Below are positions 1 to 7,656 of a stretch of 25,132 nt of DNA, one piece after another. The notes beneath the pieces were generated by a model, which made no database searches, was not told the DNA's origin, and saw only the letters and a program-made list of their open reading frames with translations. How positions within the stretch are numbered: the first letter of the stretch is position 1; every line of letters starts with the position of its first letter. The translations under genes were made by a program, and so were the position numbers. This stretch comes from a virus. Where the stretch lies: positions 1 through 25,132 of the IMG/VR virus record IMGVR_UViG_3300020463_000123; one strand, 5' to 3'.

Positions 1-177
1 CAAGGTGCATCAATGAGACCGGGTACAGAAGAAAGAACAATCTTACATGGTCGACATGAAAATAGTACTATACATGACGAAGTTGGTATGCGTCATTACT
101 ATGCTGAATGGGGTAAGTATTTAGACTTAGATCCTAGTAATCCAATTACAAGTGATCAAGTAAAAAAAGCGGCATAA
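1..177 (+). CDS. C-terminal end of probable Rieske-type ring-hydroxylating oxygenase (partial)
   Basis: The window opens inside a plus-strand reading frame of 58 codons ending in TAA. The residues visible include RPGTEERTILHGRHE, then EVGMRHYYAEWGKYLDLDP and a short polar tail. The E-x-x-x-RHYY-x-x-W-x-x-YL pattern resembles the last helix of aromatic-ring-hydroxylating (Rieske) dioxygenase large subunits, which end in E..xR.[FY][YW]..W...[LM]. The catalytic His/Asp and Rieske Cys/His residues would lie upstream of the window, so the assignment rests on tail similarity only. It lies 9 bases before an oxygenase-like gene on the same strand, so the two are probably co-transcribed. It could be some other enzyme; the reading frame itself is clear. 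Confidence 0.4.
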   Translation, partial: QGASMRPGTEERTILHGRHENSTIHDEVGMRHYYAEWGKYLDLDPSNPITSDQVKKAA

Positions 178-186
178 GTATGTTTG

Positions 187-828
187 ATGATAAAATATTG
201 TGAACCATTATCTAGTGATAAACTAAATGAACTAAAAGAAATATATTACAGTCAACCAAAACAAGAATCAGACGGATATAAAATGGCTTGTCTAGAGCCT
301 GCATTAGCTGTTTTAAGAGATTATGTAAGTAATGAATTAGGACATAATTATTGGAAATGTAATCAAGGTAATTATTTCGAAGCATATCATCCTTACAGAA
401 TACATGCTGACACATCAGCTGATGAACATAATCATCAAACTATTGTATTTCCGCTAGATTGGACTCATGAAGATAATGCACGAGTAGAGGATAACTCACT
501 TTATATTTTCAAACAAAGATGGGCCTACGAAGCTACAAATTTTAGATACGGATCTAAAAAACATGTTGGTTATAGGTTCAATTCTGATACACGGGATTAT
601 AGCAAAGTAGAAAGTCTAGAACCTGACAATTTTATAGATAAAGAAACAGCTAAAGATTGTGATCATCTAAACTTAAAACATTTCACTGGGTTATCAGTTG
701 AAGCTAAGTTACAATGGAAACCTGGACATCCACTAACTTTTCCTAGGACTGCTTTACATTGTTCTAATAATTGGAAAAGGTTAGGTATAAAAACAAAATT
801 AGGATTAAGTTTCTTTACTTGTATCTGA
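187..828 (+). CDS. 2-oxoglutarate/Fe(II)-dependent oxygenase-like protein
   Basis: A 213-residue protein with a double-stranded beta-helix oxygenase pattern. An HxD pair (H73-A74-D75, in YRIHADTSADE) is followed by a hydrophobic strand (TIVFPLDW). A distal histidine lies at about 191 (TALHCSNNWKRLG), followed by R198/K202/K204, which could hold the 2-oxoglutarate carboxylate. Family knowledge: such proteins couple 2OG decarboxylation to hydroxylation of a protein, sugar or small molecule, and marine T4-like phages carry several of unknown substrate. I chose ATG 187; TTG at 184 is in frame, and ATG at 180 opens only a seven-codon frame. The 3' end overlaps the convergent minus-strand gene by 24 bases, so no terminator fits between them. 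The substrate is unknown. Confidence 0.6.
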   Translation: MIKYCEPLSSDKLNELKEIYYSQPKQESDGYKMACLEPALAVLRDYVSNELGHNYWKCNQGNYFEAYHPYRIHADTSADEHNHQTIVFPLDWTHEDNARVEDNSLYIFKQRWAYEATNFRYGSKKHVGYRFNSDTRDYSKVESLEPDNFIDKETAKDCDHLNLKHFTGLSVEAKLQWKPGHPLTFPRTALHCSNNWKRLGIKTKLGLSFFTCI

Positions 829-1464
829 TTCGTCTATAGTTTTATATTGCCATTCGTCAGTGTGCCCCACTGACCATTTAGGTTCTGTTTCTACGCAATA
901 GTTTTGTGTGCAAACTTTAAAATCAGGCTGTAGTAATTTTTCTGGAGTCAGGCTACTATCACGCCATATAACTCTATTATTAGGCTGTGCGGCAAATTGT
1001 CCGTTATCTAATCTAATTACATTAAATGATTTATGTTCAGGATCATGTTCTGAAAAATTAGTGTCGATATAACTGTGATCTCTATGTGCATTATCAATAG
1101 TAAACTCGTATTCACCCGCATGCATTTTTTTATCTTTACCAAAAAATTCACATCTACTTAACAACGGCTTTTGCACAACAGTTATATCATAATCAAAACA
1201 ATCCCATAGTTGTAATACATCAAGAGATAATTGATTATTTTTATCGTAGTTCTCTTTCCATACAAATGCCGATATGGGTAACTTGTCAAACAATGCTCCA
1301 TAGTCTGTTAGTAATGTTTCAAAATATAGTGCTTTGTATTTGGTGCTTTTTACACTTATCCAAATTCCTGGAGTTAGTTCTCCATGACCTTTTTCTAAAT
1401 CATATAGATATTCTTTTTTAACGTATACTGATACCGGAGGTAATGGATGTACTAAAAATGCCAT
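805..1464 (-). CDS. Conserved T4-like marine phage protein of unknown function
   Basis: A 219-residue protein beginning MAFLVHPLPPVSVYVKKEYL. I recognise this N-terminus, and the later KSFNVI.LDNGQFAAQPNNR and SSLTP segments, from conserved hypothetical proteins of T4-like cyanophages and pelagiphages. No catalytic motif, signal peptide or membrane segment is visible. The sequence is rich in aromatic and acidic residues and looks like a compact, soluble beta-rich protein. The start ATG follows the SOD stop by one base, so it is probably translated from the same transcript. Its last 24 bases overlap the end of the plus-strand oxygenase gene. The protein is well supported as real; its function is unknown. 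Confidence 0.8.
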   Translation of the reverse strand: MAFLVHPLPPVSVYVKKEYLYDLEKGHGELTPGIWISVKSTKYKALYFETLLTDYGALFDKLPISAFVWKENYDKNNQLSLDVLQLWDCFDYDITVVQKPLLSRCEFFGKDKKMHAGEYEFTIDNAHRDHSYIDTNFSEHDPEHKSFNVIRLDNGQFAAQPNNRVIWRDSSLTPEKLLQPDFKVCTQNYCVETEPKWSVGHTDEWQYKTIDESDTSKET

Positions 1465-1465
1465 A

Positions 1466-2023
1466 TTATAATAATCTTTGGTTTATTGTTTCCCAATTAA
1501 TAATCTTTAATATACTCGTGATATATTTCTTTTTTGCATCTTTTGCTGGTACGTAATCCATAAAAGAATGCTCCCACATATCAATGGGCATTAAAATATC
1601 TGTTTTGTAACTCTGATTCGGTGTTGTTTTTATTGTACCGTTTTTAGAAAGATATGCCCAACCAGAACCTTGTAGTTTCATAGCTGAAGATAGCATTTCA
1701 TCTTTAAATGTATTGTAATCACCAAACTTATCTTCAATAAGTTCTTTGATAGATCCAACAGGAGTGCTTGAACCACCTGGCTTACGTAGTTGAGCCCACC
1801 ATAAATTATGTAGCATTGCACCGCCATAATTAAAACTAGGATCTCCTTCTTTATTATTATATCTATCTACATAACCTTTAGACAACACATTGTAGTGATA
1901 ATCAACATTATCCTTTGAAAGTACTGGAGATAAATCCCCTAGGTTGTATGGTAGTTTAGAAAGAGTAAGTTTGTCTTCTTTTGCTTCAAACAAATTAATA
2001 TACTTGCGGATATCTTGATTCAT
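1466..2023 (-). CDS. Fe/Mn-family superoxide dismutase with phage-type N-terminal leader
   Basis: A 185-residue protein that should dismute superoxide to peroxide and oxygen. The four metal ligands are visible: H43 (VDYHYNV), H72 (AMLHNLWW), D148 and H152 (DMWEHSFMDY). The GSGWAYL signature and gateway Tyr51 are also present. Aligned with human MnSOD (H26, H30, Y34), the usual gateway His30 is Leu47 and the next His is Ser48, so the familiar KHH motif is lost. Unlike bacterial SODs, it has about 18 extra residues before the LPYNL start of the fold. These read MNQDIRKYINLFE-AKED, with an L-F-E/A junction like a gp21 prohead-protease site. The start overlaps the upstream small ORF by four bases. 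Whether it binds Fe or Mn cannot be told. Confidence 0.88.
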   Translation of the reverse strand: MNQDIRKYINLFEAKEDKLTLSKLPYNLGDLSPVLSKDNVDYHYNVLSKGYVDRYNNKEGDPSFNYGGAMLHNLWWAQLRKPGGSSTPVGSIKELIEDKFGDYNTFKDEMLSSAMKLQGSGWAYLSKNGTIKTTPNQSYKTDILMPIDMWEHSFMDYVPAKDAKKKYITSILKIINWETINQRLL

Positions 2024-2214
2024 ACTGTATTTATATTTCTCTTAGCCCAGACCTCTTCGAACCCTTCTTCATACATACCTGATTCTTCGTTATACCAACG
2101 TCTTTTAAAATACCCATCATAACAGCTTAATGCATCTTCTGGAGATACATTGATATGACCCTTTACACTATAGAACATTCTATATGCTTCTTTAAGTGTA
2201 GGTTTGTCGTCCAT
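2020..2214 (-). CDS. Small hypothetical protein, 64 aa
   Basis: I do not recognise this protein. It is 64 residues, rich in Tyr, Trp and acidic residues (YNEESGMYEEGFEEVW), with no Cys pair, signal peptide or membrane segment. It starts one base after the DadA-like gene's stop and overlaps the SOD start by four bases (ATGA). This tight packing supports a real, translationally coupled gene. Its position between two redox enzymes does not reveal its role. Confidence 0.6.
   Translation of the reverse strand: MDDKPTLKEAYRMFYSVKGHINVSPEDALSCYDGYFKRRWYNEESGMYEEGFEEVWAKRNINTV
2028..2035 (-). promoter_or_regulatory. TATAAATA element before SOD (possible late promoter)
   Basis: The minus strand carries an exact T4 late-promoter octamer, TATAAATA, 5 bases upstream of the SOD start codon. 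Transcription from it would begin at or near the ATG and give a leaderless message, which argues against a simple promoter role. In AT-rich DNA the match could be chance. It is noted because ordinary SD spacing is not evident here. Confidence 0.25.
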
Positions 2215-2215
2215 G

Positions 2216-3376
2216 CTATGGTCCTGTGATTTGTTCTACTATGCTTTGTGCTGTATAGGCACTTAATGTCCAGCCTAAATGTCCATGTCCGGTATTGTAG
2301 TAAACTCTTTTGTTATTTGTACTTTGTTTTACAATTGGCATCATATTTGGAGTCATAGGTCTAAGTCCAGCCCAAGGAGTAATGTCCTCGGTATTTATAC
2401 CAGGAAATATTCTTTGGCTCCATTCAATTAATGGTTTTATTCTATTTTGTATTATATCAGTATTATAGCCGTTGAACTCTGCTGTTCCTGCTACTCTTAA
2501 TCTATCTTCACCTAATCTTGATGTAACAATTTTTGCTTCATCGTCTAACATACTTGTCCATGGAGCAATTACTGGTTTATGGATTGTTATTGAGTAACCT
2601 TTTACAGGATATATATCTAAATTATCGTTTACTGTCTTAGCTAGTTTTCTTGATCCTATTCCTGCACAAATAACCACAGGGCCTCTAAGATCATTTATTT
2701 GTTTAATATGCCGTATATTTCTTTGTTCATATTTGACTTTATATTTTTCCTGTAACACTTTCGTAAGTTGCACACAAAATTTGTGAATGTCACCTGTATA
2801 ATCTGTGCTATTGAACATTCCTCCTAGTAGCTCTGGAGGAGGCACTAATGCAGGTTCAATCTTAAGGCATTCTTCTGGTGATACTTCCCATCTTTTCAAT
2901 CCAGCCTTTGCATAAATTTTATTTACACGCCTTGCGTTATCAAACTCTTGTTGATTTGTATAGATATGTAAAATACCTTTTTCAACTTTATCAAATCGAA
3001 TATCTTCTTCAAAGGCTATTTCTTTATATAACTTGTGTGCCTTCAGTGCCATTACACAGGTATCAAATGTACAGTCATCACCTTGAGGGATTGCTTTTAA
3101 AAATTTGTATAGCCAACTATACTTTTCGATATTTGGGGAAAGATTTATTTTGAGAGGAGCGTCTGCCTTTGCTAACCACTTTATAGCTTTAACGAAACTT
3201 CGCCAACTATTCCAAACTTCAGCATTTGATGCACTCAGTTGCCCTCCGTTAGCATAGGAGGTTGCCATTGCAGGGTATCGACGTTGGTCAAAAATTGTAA
3301 CGTCATACCCTGCTTTAGCTAGATTGTATGCAGTTGTTATACCGGTGATGCCGGCACCCACTACTGCCGCCTTCAT
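2216..3376 (-). CDS. dadA: DadA-like D-amino-acid dehydrogenase (FAD oxidoreductase, DAO family)
   Basis: A 386-residue flavoprotein. The N-terminus holds the dinucleotide-binding motif G7-A-G-I-T-G12 in VVGAGITGITTAYNLAKAGY, then an acidic FAD-ribose residue (IFDQR). YANGGQLSASNAEVW matches the DadA family. Near the C-terminus, WAGLRPMTPNMMPIV and NTGHGHLGWTLS are the conserved FAD/substrate segments of DadA. The enzyme oxidatively deaminates D-amino acids to 2-oxo acids and passes electrons to the respiratory chain. At 386 residues it is shorter than E. coli DadA (about 430). The start ATG is immediately next to the preceding gene's stop. Other DAO-family amine oxidases, such as glycine oxidase, are possible, but the C-terminal motifs favour DadA. 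It is a host-type auxiliary metabolic gene. Confidence 0.82.
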   Translation of the reverse strand: MKAAVVGAGITGITTAYNLAKAGYDVTIFDQRRYPAMATSYANGGQLSASNAEVWNSWRSFVKAIKWLAKADAPLKINLSPNIEKYSWLYKFLKAIPQGDDCTFDTCVMALKAHKLYKEIAFEEDIRFDKVEKGILHIYTNQQEFDNARRVNKIYAKAGLKRWEVSPEECLKIEPALVPPPELLGGMFNSTDYTGDIHKFCVQLTKVLQEKYKVKYEQRNIRHIKQINDLRGPVVICAGIGSRKLAKTVNDNLDIYPVKGYSITIHKPVIAPWTSMLDDEAKIVTSRLGEDRLRVAGTAEFNGYNTDIIQNRIKPLIEWSQRIFPGINTEDITPWAGLRPMTPNMMPIVKQSTNNKRVYYNTGHGHLGWTLSAYTAQSIVEQITGP

Positions 3377-3553
3377 CTACATTGCGTTCTTTTTTTCTTG
3401 GATTTCTTTTCTGCGTTCTTTGGTAAGTTTACCTAGATCGCCTAGTGCTTTTCTTGCTCTTGCGGCTGCGGCCTTAACACCTTTATCTTCGAACGTTGTT
3501 GTCTCTGACAGATAATTATTAAATGCTTGGACAATATTTTCGTGTGTACTCAT
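3377..3553 (-). CDS. Small basic conserved phage protein (histone-H1-like composition)
   Basis: A 58-residue frame translated directly from the sequence: MSTHENIVQAFNNYLSET, then an Ala/Lys/Arg-rich helix (KAAAARARKALGDLGKLTK) and ERRKEIQEKKNAM. It is preceded by a strong ribosome-binding site (AGGAGG, 4 bases before ATG). It ends directly against the DadA-like start, suggesting one transcript. I recall similar small proteins in T4-like cyanophages with an N-K-A-A-x-x-R-A-R-K-A-L core. The basic helix suggests nucleic-acid binding, but that is inference. Confidence 0.75.
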   Translation of the reverse strand: MSTHENIVQAFNNYLSETTTFEDKGVKAAAARARKALGDLGKLTKERRKEIQEKKNAM

Positions 3554-3569
3554 AGTTCCTCCTAATAAT

Positions 3570-3884
3570 TTAGTTTGTTGTTACACTTGGTTGTGGTGGC
3601 ATTGCTAAACCTGTTGTAGTTGCAATGTACTGACTGGCCATTTGCTTTTCAGTTTTACTTGCACACAAAACATTATTTGTGGCAAATGTAATTTTAGCTA
3701 ACGGCTCAATAGTAAACATAAAAGGTGCTAGTGCTAGACCTTTTTCGGACATAGTAAGCATTAAGGGTTTAGTAACAACGTATCTTGTTTCATCCAACCC
3801 ATCAAGTTTAGCAACAACTTCTTCACCTGATGCTAACTTAAAACTTACAACATCGCCTTTGGTAATACTTTTTTCAATTAACAT
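3570..3884 (-). CDS. Conserved marine T4-like phage protein, unknown function
   Basis: A 104-residue protein starting MLIEKSITKGDVVSFKLASG. It shows a repeated short beta-strand pattern (VVSFKL, EVVAKLDGLDE, YVVTKPLMLTM) typical of a small Sm/SH3-like barrel. A C-terminal helix and a flexible Gly/Pro/Thr tail follow. I recognise close relatives in T4-like cyanophages, where it is an uncharacterised conserved protein. The Sm-like reading is from strand spacing only. It lies 3 bases after the glutaredoxin gene in the same direction, so it is probably part of the nrdB-glutaredoxin transcript. Confidence 0.75.
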   Translation of the reverse strand: MLIEKSITKGDVVSFKLASGEEVVAKLDGLDETRYVVTKPLMLTMSEKGLALAPFMFTIEPLAKITFATNNVLCASKTEKQMASQYIATTTGLAMPPQPSVTTN

Positions 3885-3887
3885 ATA

Positions 3888-4145
3888 TTATCCTAATGAG
3901 TGTCCAGTTCCATTAAAACCTGTGTTCTCTATATACTTAATTAGCTCTTGGTAGCCACCAATGACCTGATTACTGATTACTATTTGCGGCATTGTACGGG
4001 CATTTGGTAAAATTTCCAAAAGTTCTTCTCTCGTTATATCCGTTCCTAGATTTTTGGTTTCGTATTTTACGCCCATTCTATCTAAAGTTGCCTTTGCCAT
4101 ATCACAATATCCGCAAAGATCCTTAGTATAAATTGTAACAGTCAT
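3888..4145 (-). CDS. Glutaredoxin
   Basis: An 85-residue thioredoxin-fold protein with the redox pair C11-G-Y-C14 after a first beta strand (VTIYTKDLC). It also has the cis-proline loop TMPQIVI and the GSH-site GGY motif. Glutaredoxins use glutathione to reduce the C-terminal cysteine pair of class I ribonucleotide reductase. Its place directly behind nrdB fits that role, as with T4 nrdC. I chose ATG 4145, which shares one base with the nrdB stop (TGATG). An in-frame GTG one codon upstream is the alternative. The length is normal for the family. Confidence 0.92.
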   Translation of the reverse strand: MTVTIYTKDLCGYCDMAKATLDRMGVKYETKNLGTDITREELLEILPNARTMPQIVISNQVIGGYQELIKYIENTGFNGTGHSLG

Positions 4146-5248
4146 CACAGTTTAAATCCTTTCAATGCATCTTTATCAACGTCTTGTTTAATTCCTCCGA
4201 TGATGTAAGATTCAACTTCTGTTTCTTGAGGAGCAACTTGTAGTCCTGAACTTGACAGCCAATGTTGTGTCCATGGAAGAGGATTAGTGTTTACTGGTTG
4301 ATCAAAAATTGTTTGCATTCCTAGTGCCTTTAATCTTCTGTTAGCAATATATTCAACATACTGATGTAGTAATGTGTCGTTGAGACCAATCATAGATCCA
4401 TCCTTAAACAAATACTTTGCCCAGGCCTTCTCTTCTTCAACACAAGTACGCCACATGTCATAAACTTCATCTTGACACTCTTTTGCAATTTTTACCATTT
4501 CAGGGTCGTCTTTGCCTTGTGTCCAATGTTTTAGAATATGTGTGCTTAGTGCTAAATGCTGACTTTCATCTCTGGCAATTAAACTAATAATCTTAGCAGA
4601 GCCTTCCATCAACTTTAATTCTCCAAATGCAAATGTACAGGCAAACGAAACATAAAATCTTAGTCCTTCAAGAATGTTTACATTTTGCATAGCAAGATAT
4701 AATTTTTTCTTTACATCTCTCATACTACCTTTTTTATGGAAGTTCCAATTATCTACAGCTTCTGTAAATGCATCATAATTTTTTGTAACCGAAATAGCAC
4801 GTTTAATAATTTCATCATCGTCAAGTATAGTATCAAATACTTCTGCAGGATCTGCATAAACGTTCTTCATTATATGAGTATAAGAACGACTATGAATAGT
4901 TTCAAAGAAGTCCCAAGTAACTATACAGCCTTCTAATTCAGGCAACGATACGTGTGGCAAAAATGCCAAACATGGTCCACGCCCTTGTACACTATCTAAA
5001 AGTGTTTGGTACTTTAAATTACTTGTAAAGATATGTTTTTGTTCTGGTCTGAAACTTTGAAAGTCTGCTCTATCTTTTTGTAGACTTACTTCTTCCGGTC
5101 TCCAAAAATATCCTAACATGGTTTGATTTAGTTTATCAAACACAGGAAATTTGAATACATCATAACGTTGTGTGTTTTGATCTGCTCCAAAAAACATATT
5201 TTGTTTGGTGAAGTCTACTTTATCTCTATTAAAGACAGTCTTTGCCAT
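4145..5248 (-). CDS. nrdB: Ribonucleoside-diphosphate reductase, beta subunit (class Ia)
   Basis: A 367-residue radical-generating subunit. The diiron ligands line up with E. coli NrdB: D85 (LLDSVQ), E116 and H119 (FFETIHSRSY), E194 (NILEGL), E228 and H231 (ARDESQH). The radical Tyr is Y123. A C-terminal tail (DALKGFKL) would dock on the alpha subunit. With NrdA it makes deoxyribonucleotides for phage DNA synthesis. The start has a good ribosome-binding site (AGGAAGG). It overlaps the glutaredoxin gene by one base and has its own promoter-like sequence just after nrdA. No intron or inserted homing endonuclease is present. Confidence 0.97.
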   Translation of the reverse strand: MAKTVFNRDKVDFTKQNMFFGADQNTQRYDVFKFPVFDKLNQTMLGYFWRPEEVSLQKDRADFQSFRPEQKHIFTSNLKYQTLLDSVQGRGPCLAFLPHVSLPELEGCIVTWDFFETIHSRSYTHIMKNVYADPAEVFDTILDDDEIIKRAISVTKNYDAFTEAVDNWNFHKKGSMRDVKKKLYLAMQNVNILEGLRFYVSFACTFAFGELKLMEGSAKIISLIARDESQHLALSTHILKHWTQGKDDPEMVKIAKECQDEVYDMWRTCVEEEKAWAKYLFKDGSMIGLNDTLLHQYVEYIANRRLKALGMQTIFDQPVNTNPLPWTQHWLSSSGLQVAPQETEVESYIIGGIKQDVDKDALKGFKL

Positions 5249-5274
5249 TTCTTTTCCTTCCTATTAACAATATC

Positions 5275-5303
5275 ATTTTATAGTATAATTATCTAAAAGT
5301 CAA
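5275..5303 (-). promoter_or_regulatory. Sigma70-like promoter for nrdB-glutaredoxin
   Basis: On the minus strand, TTGACT (5298-5303) and TAAAAT (5275-5280) are separated by 17 bases, about 27 bases before the nrdB start. It lies immediately after the nrdA stop codon, in the only gap between the two reductase genes. The -35 hexamer is identical to those at 10818-10823 and 24923-24928. Confidence 0.65.
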
Positions 5304-5304
5304 C

Positions 5305-7614
5305 CTAAATCGCACACGCTTCACAATCTTCTTCATCAACTGTCTCTGGAGTTTCATCGTGCCATCCTAAACTGTGTTTAGGTTCCTCATATTCTATATC
5401 ATTGTCTGTTTTATAATCATATGTATTTTGATAATAACTTGTTTTCCAACCTAGCTTGTAGGTTGTTAATAAATCTTTTAACATCACACTCATTGGTACT
5501 TCGTTATCTTCAAAGTGTGTTGGATTGTATGACCAATTACCAGATATGGCTTGATCAAAGAACTTTTGCATCACAGCAACAGTATTGATATAACCGTCAT
5601 TGTTTGGCATTTCCCATAACAAAGTATAATAATTTTTTAGTGTATTATACTGCGGAACAATCTGCTTAAGAGGCCCTTTTTTGCTTTTCTTAACGGACAA
5701 GTACCCTCTAGGTGGTTCAATTCCGTTTGTGGCATTTGACACAACAGAACTGCTCTCCGATGGCATCTGTGCGGACAACGTACTATGCCGTAACCCGTGG
5801 CTTCTAATGCTCTCACGAAGACCATCCCAGTCATAATGTAATTTTTCCTTTACAATATCGTCAAGTTCTTTTTTGTAAGTATCAATTGGTAAGATACCTT
5901 CCGAATATTTAGTGCGATCAAAGTATTCGCATGCTCCTCTTTCTTTTGCTAATTGATTACTTGCTTTTAGCAAATAATATTGAAATGCTTCTGAAAGTTT
6001 ATGTGTTAACTTCCATGCTTCTTTGTCGTTATACTTTGCTTTGTTTTTAGCAAGGTAGTGAGCAAGGCCAATATAACCTATACCTAAACTTCTTCTTGCT
6101 TTTGTAGATACTTCTGCGGCGGCAATAGGATATCTTTGGTAGTCTATAATTTCTTCTAGTGCTCTTACTGCCAAATCACATAAGTCTTCTAAATCATTTA
6201 GGTCTCTCAATAATCCAACATTTATAGCACTAAGAATACATAGTGCAATCTCTCCTTTGCTATCATCAATATGTTCTAACGGTTTTGTAGGCAAAGTAAT
6301 CTCTTGGCATAAATTACTCATATATACTTTATCTTTAAATGAACTATGTGTGTTACAATGGTCAACATTCATTATGTATATTCGTCCAGTTTCGGCACGT
6401 TCCTTAATTAATGCAGAAAATAATTCCATAGCAGGAATAGTTTTTTTCCTTATGGAATGAGCTCTTTCATATTTTTCATATAATTCTTGAAATTTATCTG
6501 AATCATCAAAATATGCTTCATATAAATCCGGAGCATCATGCGGCGAGAAAAGAGTAATATCTTGATTAGATAATAACCTTTCATACATAGTTTTATTAAG
6601 TTGAATTGAATAATCTAATTTTCTTACACGGTTATCTTCTGTGCCTTTGTTATTTTTTAAAACTAGAATATCTTCTATCTCATAATGCCATAATGGAAAA
6701 TGTGTTGTTGCACTTCCACCACGCACTCCATTTTGTGTGCAACATCTTACAGTTGCTTCGAATTTTTTCAGAAACGGGATTATACCAGTGTGTGCTACCT
6801 CCCCACCCCTAATCTTTGAGTTGACTGCTCTGATTCGGCCAGCATTGATACCAATGCCTGCCCTTTGTGCAGTATAACGGCCAATGGCCATATCACTAGC
6901 AAAGATACTGTCAAGAGTATCGTTAGAATCAACGAGAACACAACTCGCAAACTGACGAACAGGGGTCCTGACTCCAGCCATGACTGGCGTTGGGATATTA
7001 ATTTTAAATAATGAAGTCGCATCGTAATATCTCCTTACGTAATACATTCTATCTTCTTTAGGATAATTGGCAAATAAAGTTGCCGCTATCATCATATACA
7101 TATACTGTGGAGTTTCAAATAGTTCACCACTGCTTCTATCTTGACAAAGGTATTTGTCAACTACTTGTCTTAAACCTGCATATGTGAAGTTTTCGTCTCT
7201 TTCGTGTCTAATATATGAATTAAGTTTGCTTATTTCTTCGTCAGAATATTTTTCTTTTATGTCAGAATCATAAACTCCTCTTTCAATATTTAAATTAATT
7301 AGTTCTGTCAAAGGAAGTGTAGTAAAGTCCCCAAATACTTCTTTGTAGATGTTGTATGCTAAAAGTCTTGCCGCGGCATATTGATAGTTTACTGAATCCA
7401 ATGTAATAAGATCGTTGGCACTTCTAATTAATACTTCTTGTATCTCCTTGGTACTCATACCATCATAAAATTGCAAATTGGCATTCATTTCAATCTGTGA
7501 ACTACTCACTCCCGCTAAACCTTTACATGCGTGTTCCACAACAATGTGGATCTTATCTATATTTAAATTCTCTTTGCTTCCATCTCGTTTAACGATCATA
7601 GTACCGTTGGACAT
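5305..7614 (-). CDS. nrdA: Ribonucleoside-diphosphate reductase, alpha subunit (class Ia)
   Basis: A 769-residue catalytic subunit. The N-terminus (MIVKRDGSKENLNIDKI) is an ATP-cone allosteric domain. Catalytic residues fall almost exactly on E. coli positions: C225 (QFASCVLVD), N434/C436/E438 (SNLCQEI), C459 (ALCILS), radical-transfer Y727-Y728 (TSYYQNT) and the C-terminal redox pair C764-E-A-C767. The ORF could start at ATG 7632, but ATG 7614 is preceded by AAGAGGA at good spacing while 7632 has no ribosome-binding site, so I chose 7614. It is separated from nrdB by a short promoter-bearing gap. It lacks inteins and introns. With nrdB and glutaredoxin it forms a complete reductase module. 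Confidence 0.97.
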   Translation of the reverse strand: MSNGTMIVKRDGSKENLNIDKIHIVVEHACKGLAGVSSSQIEMNANLQFYDGMSTKEIQEVLIRSANDLITLDSVNYQYAAARLLAYNIYKEVFGDFTTLPLTELINLNIERGVYDSDIKEKYSDEEISKLNSYIRHERDENFTYAGLRQVVDKYLCQDRSSGELFETPQYMYMMIAATLFANYPKEDRMYYVRRYYDATSLFKINIPTPVMAGVRTPVRQFASCVLVDSNDTLDSIFASDMAIGRYTAQRAGIGINAGRIRAVNSKIRGGEVAHTGIIPFLKKFEATVRCCTQNGVRGGSATTHFPLWHYEIEDILVLKNNKGTEDNRVRKLDYSIQLNKTMYERLLSNQDITLFSPHDAPDLYEAYFDDSDKFQELYEKYERAHSIRKKTIPAMELFSALIKERAETGRIYIMNVDHCNTHSSFKDKVYMSNLCQEITLPTKPLEHIDDSKGEIALCILSAINVGLLRDLNDLEDLCDLAVRALEEIIDYQRYPIAAAEVSTKARRSLGIGYIGLAHYLAKNKAKYNDKEAWKLTHKLSEAFQYYLLKASNQLAKERGACEYFDRTKYSEGILPIDTYKKELDDIVKEKLHYDWDGLRESIRSHGLRHSTLSAQMPSESSSVVSNATNGIEPPRGYLSVKKSKKGPLKQIVPQYNTLKNYYTLLWEMPNNDGYINTVAVMQKFFDQAISGNWSYNPTHFEDNEVPMSVMLKDLLTTYKLGWKTSYYQNTYDYKTDNDIEYEEPKHSLGWHDETPETVDEEDCEACAI

Positions 7615-7656
7615 ATTATTTTTCCTCTTCATATATAATTTTTACTGTGATATTTA

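Noticed and set aside
6795-7022. Minus-strand open frame of 75 residues
   Set aside because: It lies in another frame inside nrdA, which has all catalytic residues in one uninterrupted frame.
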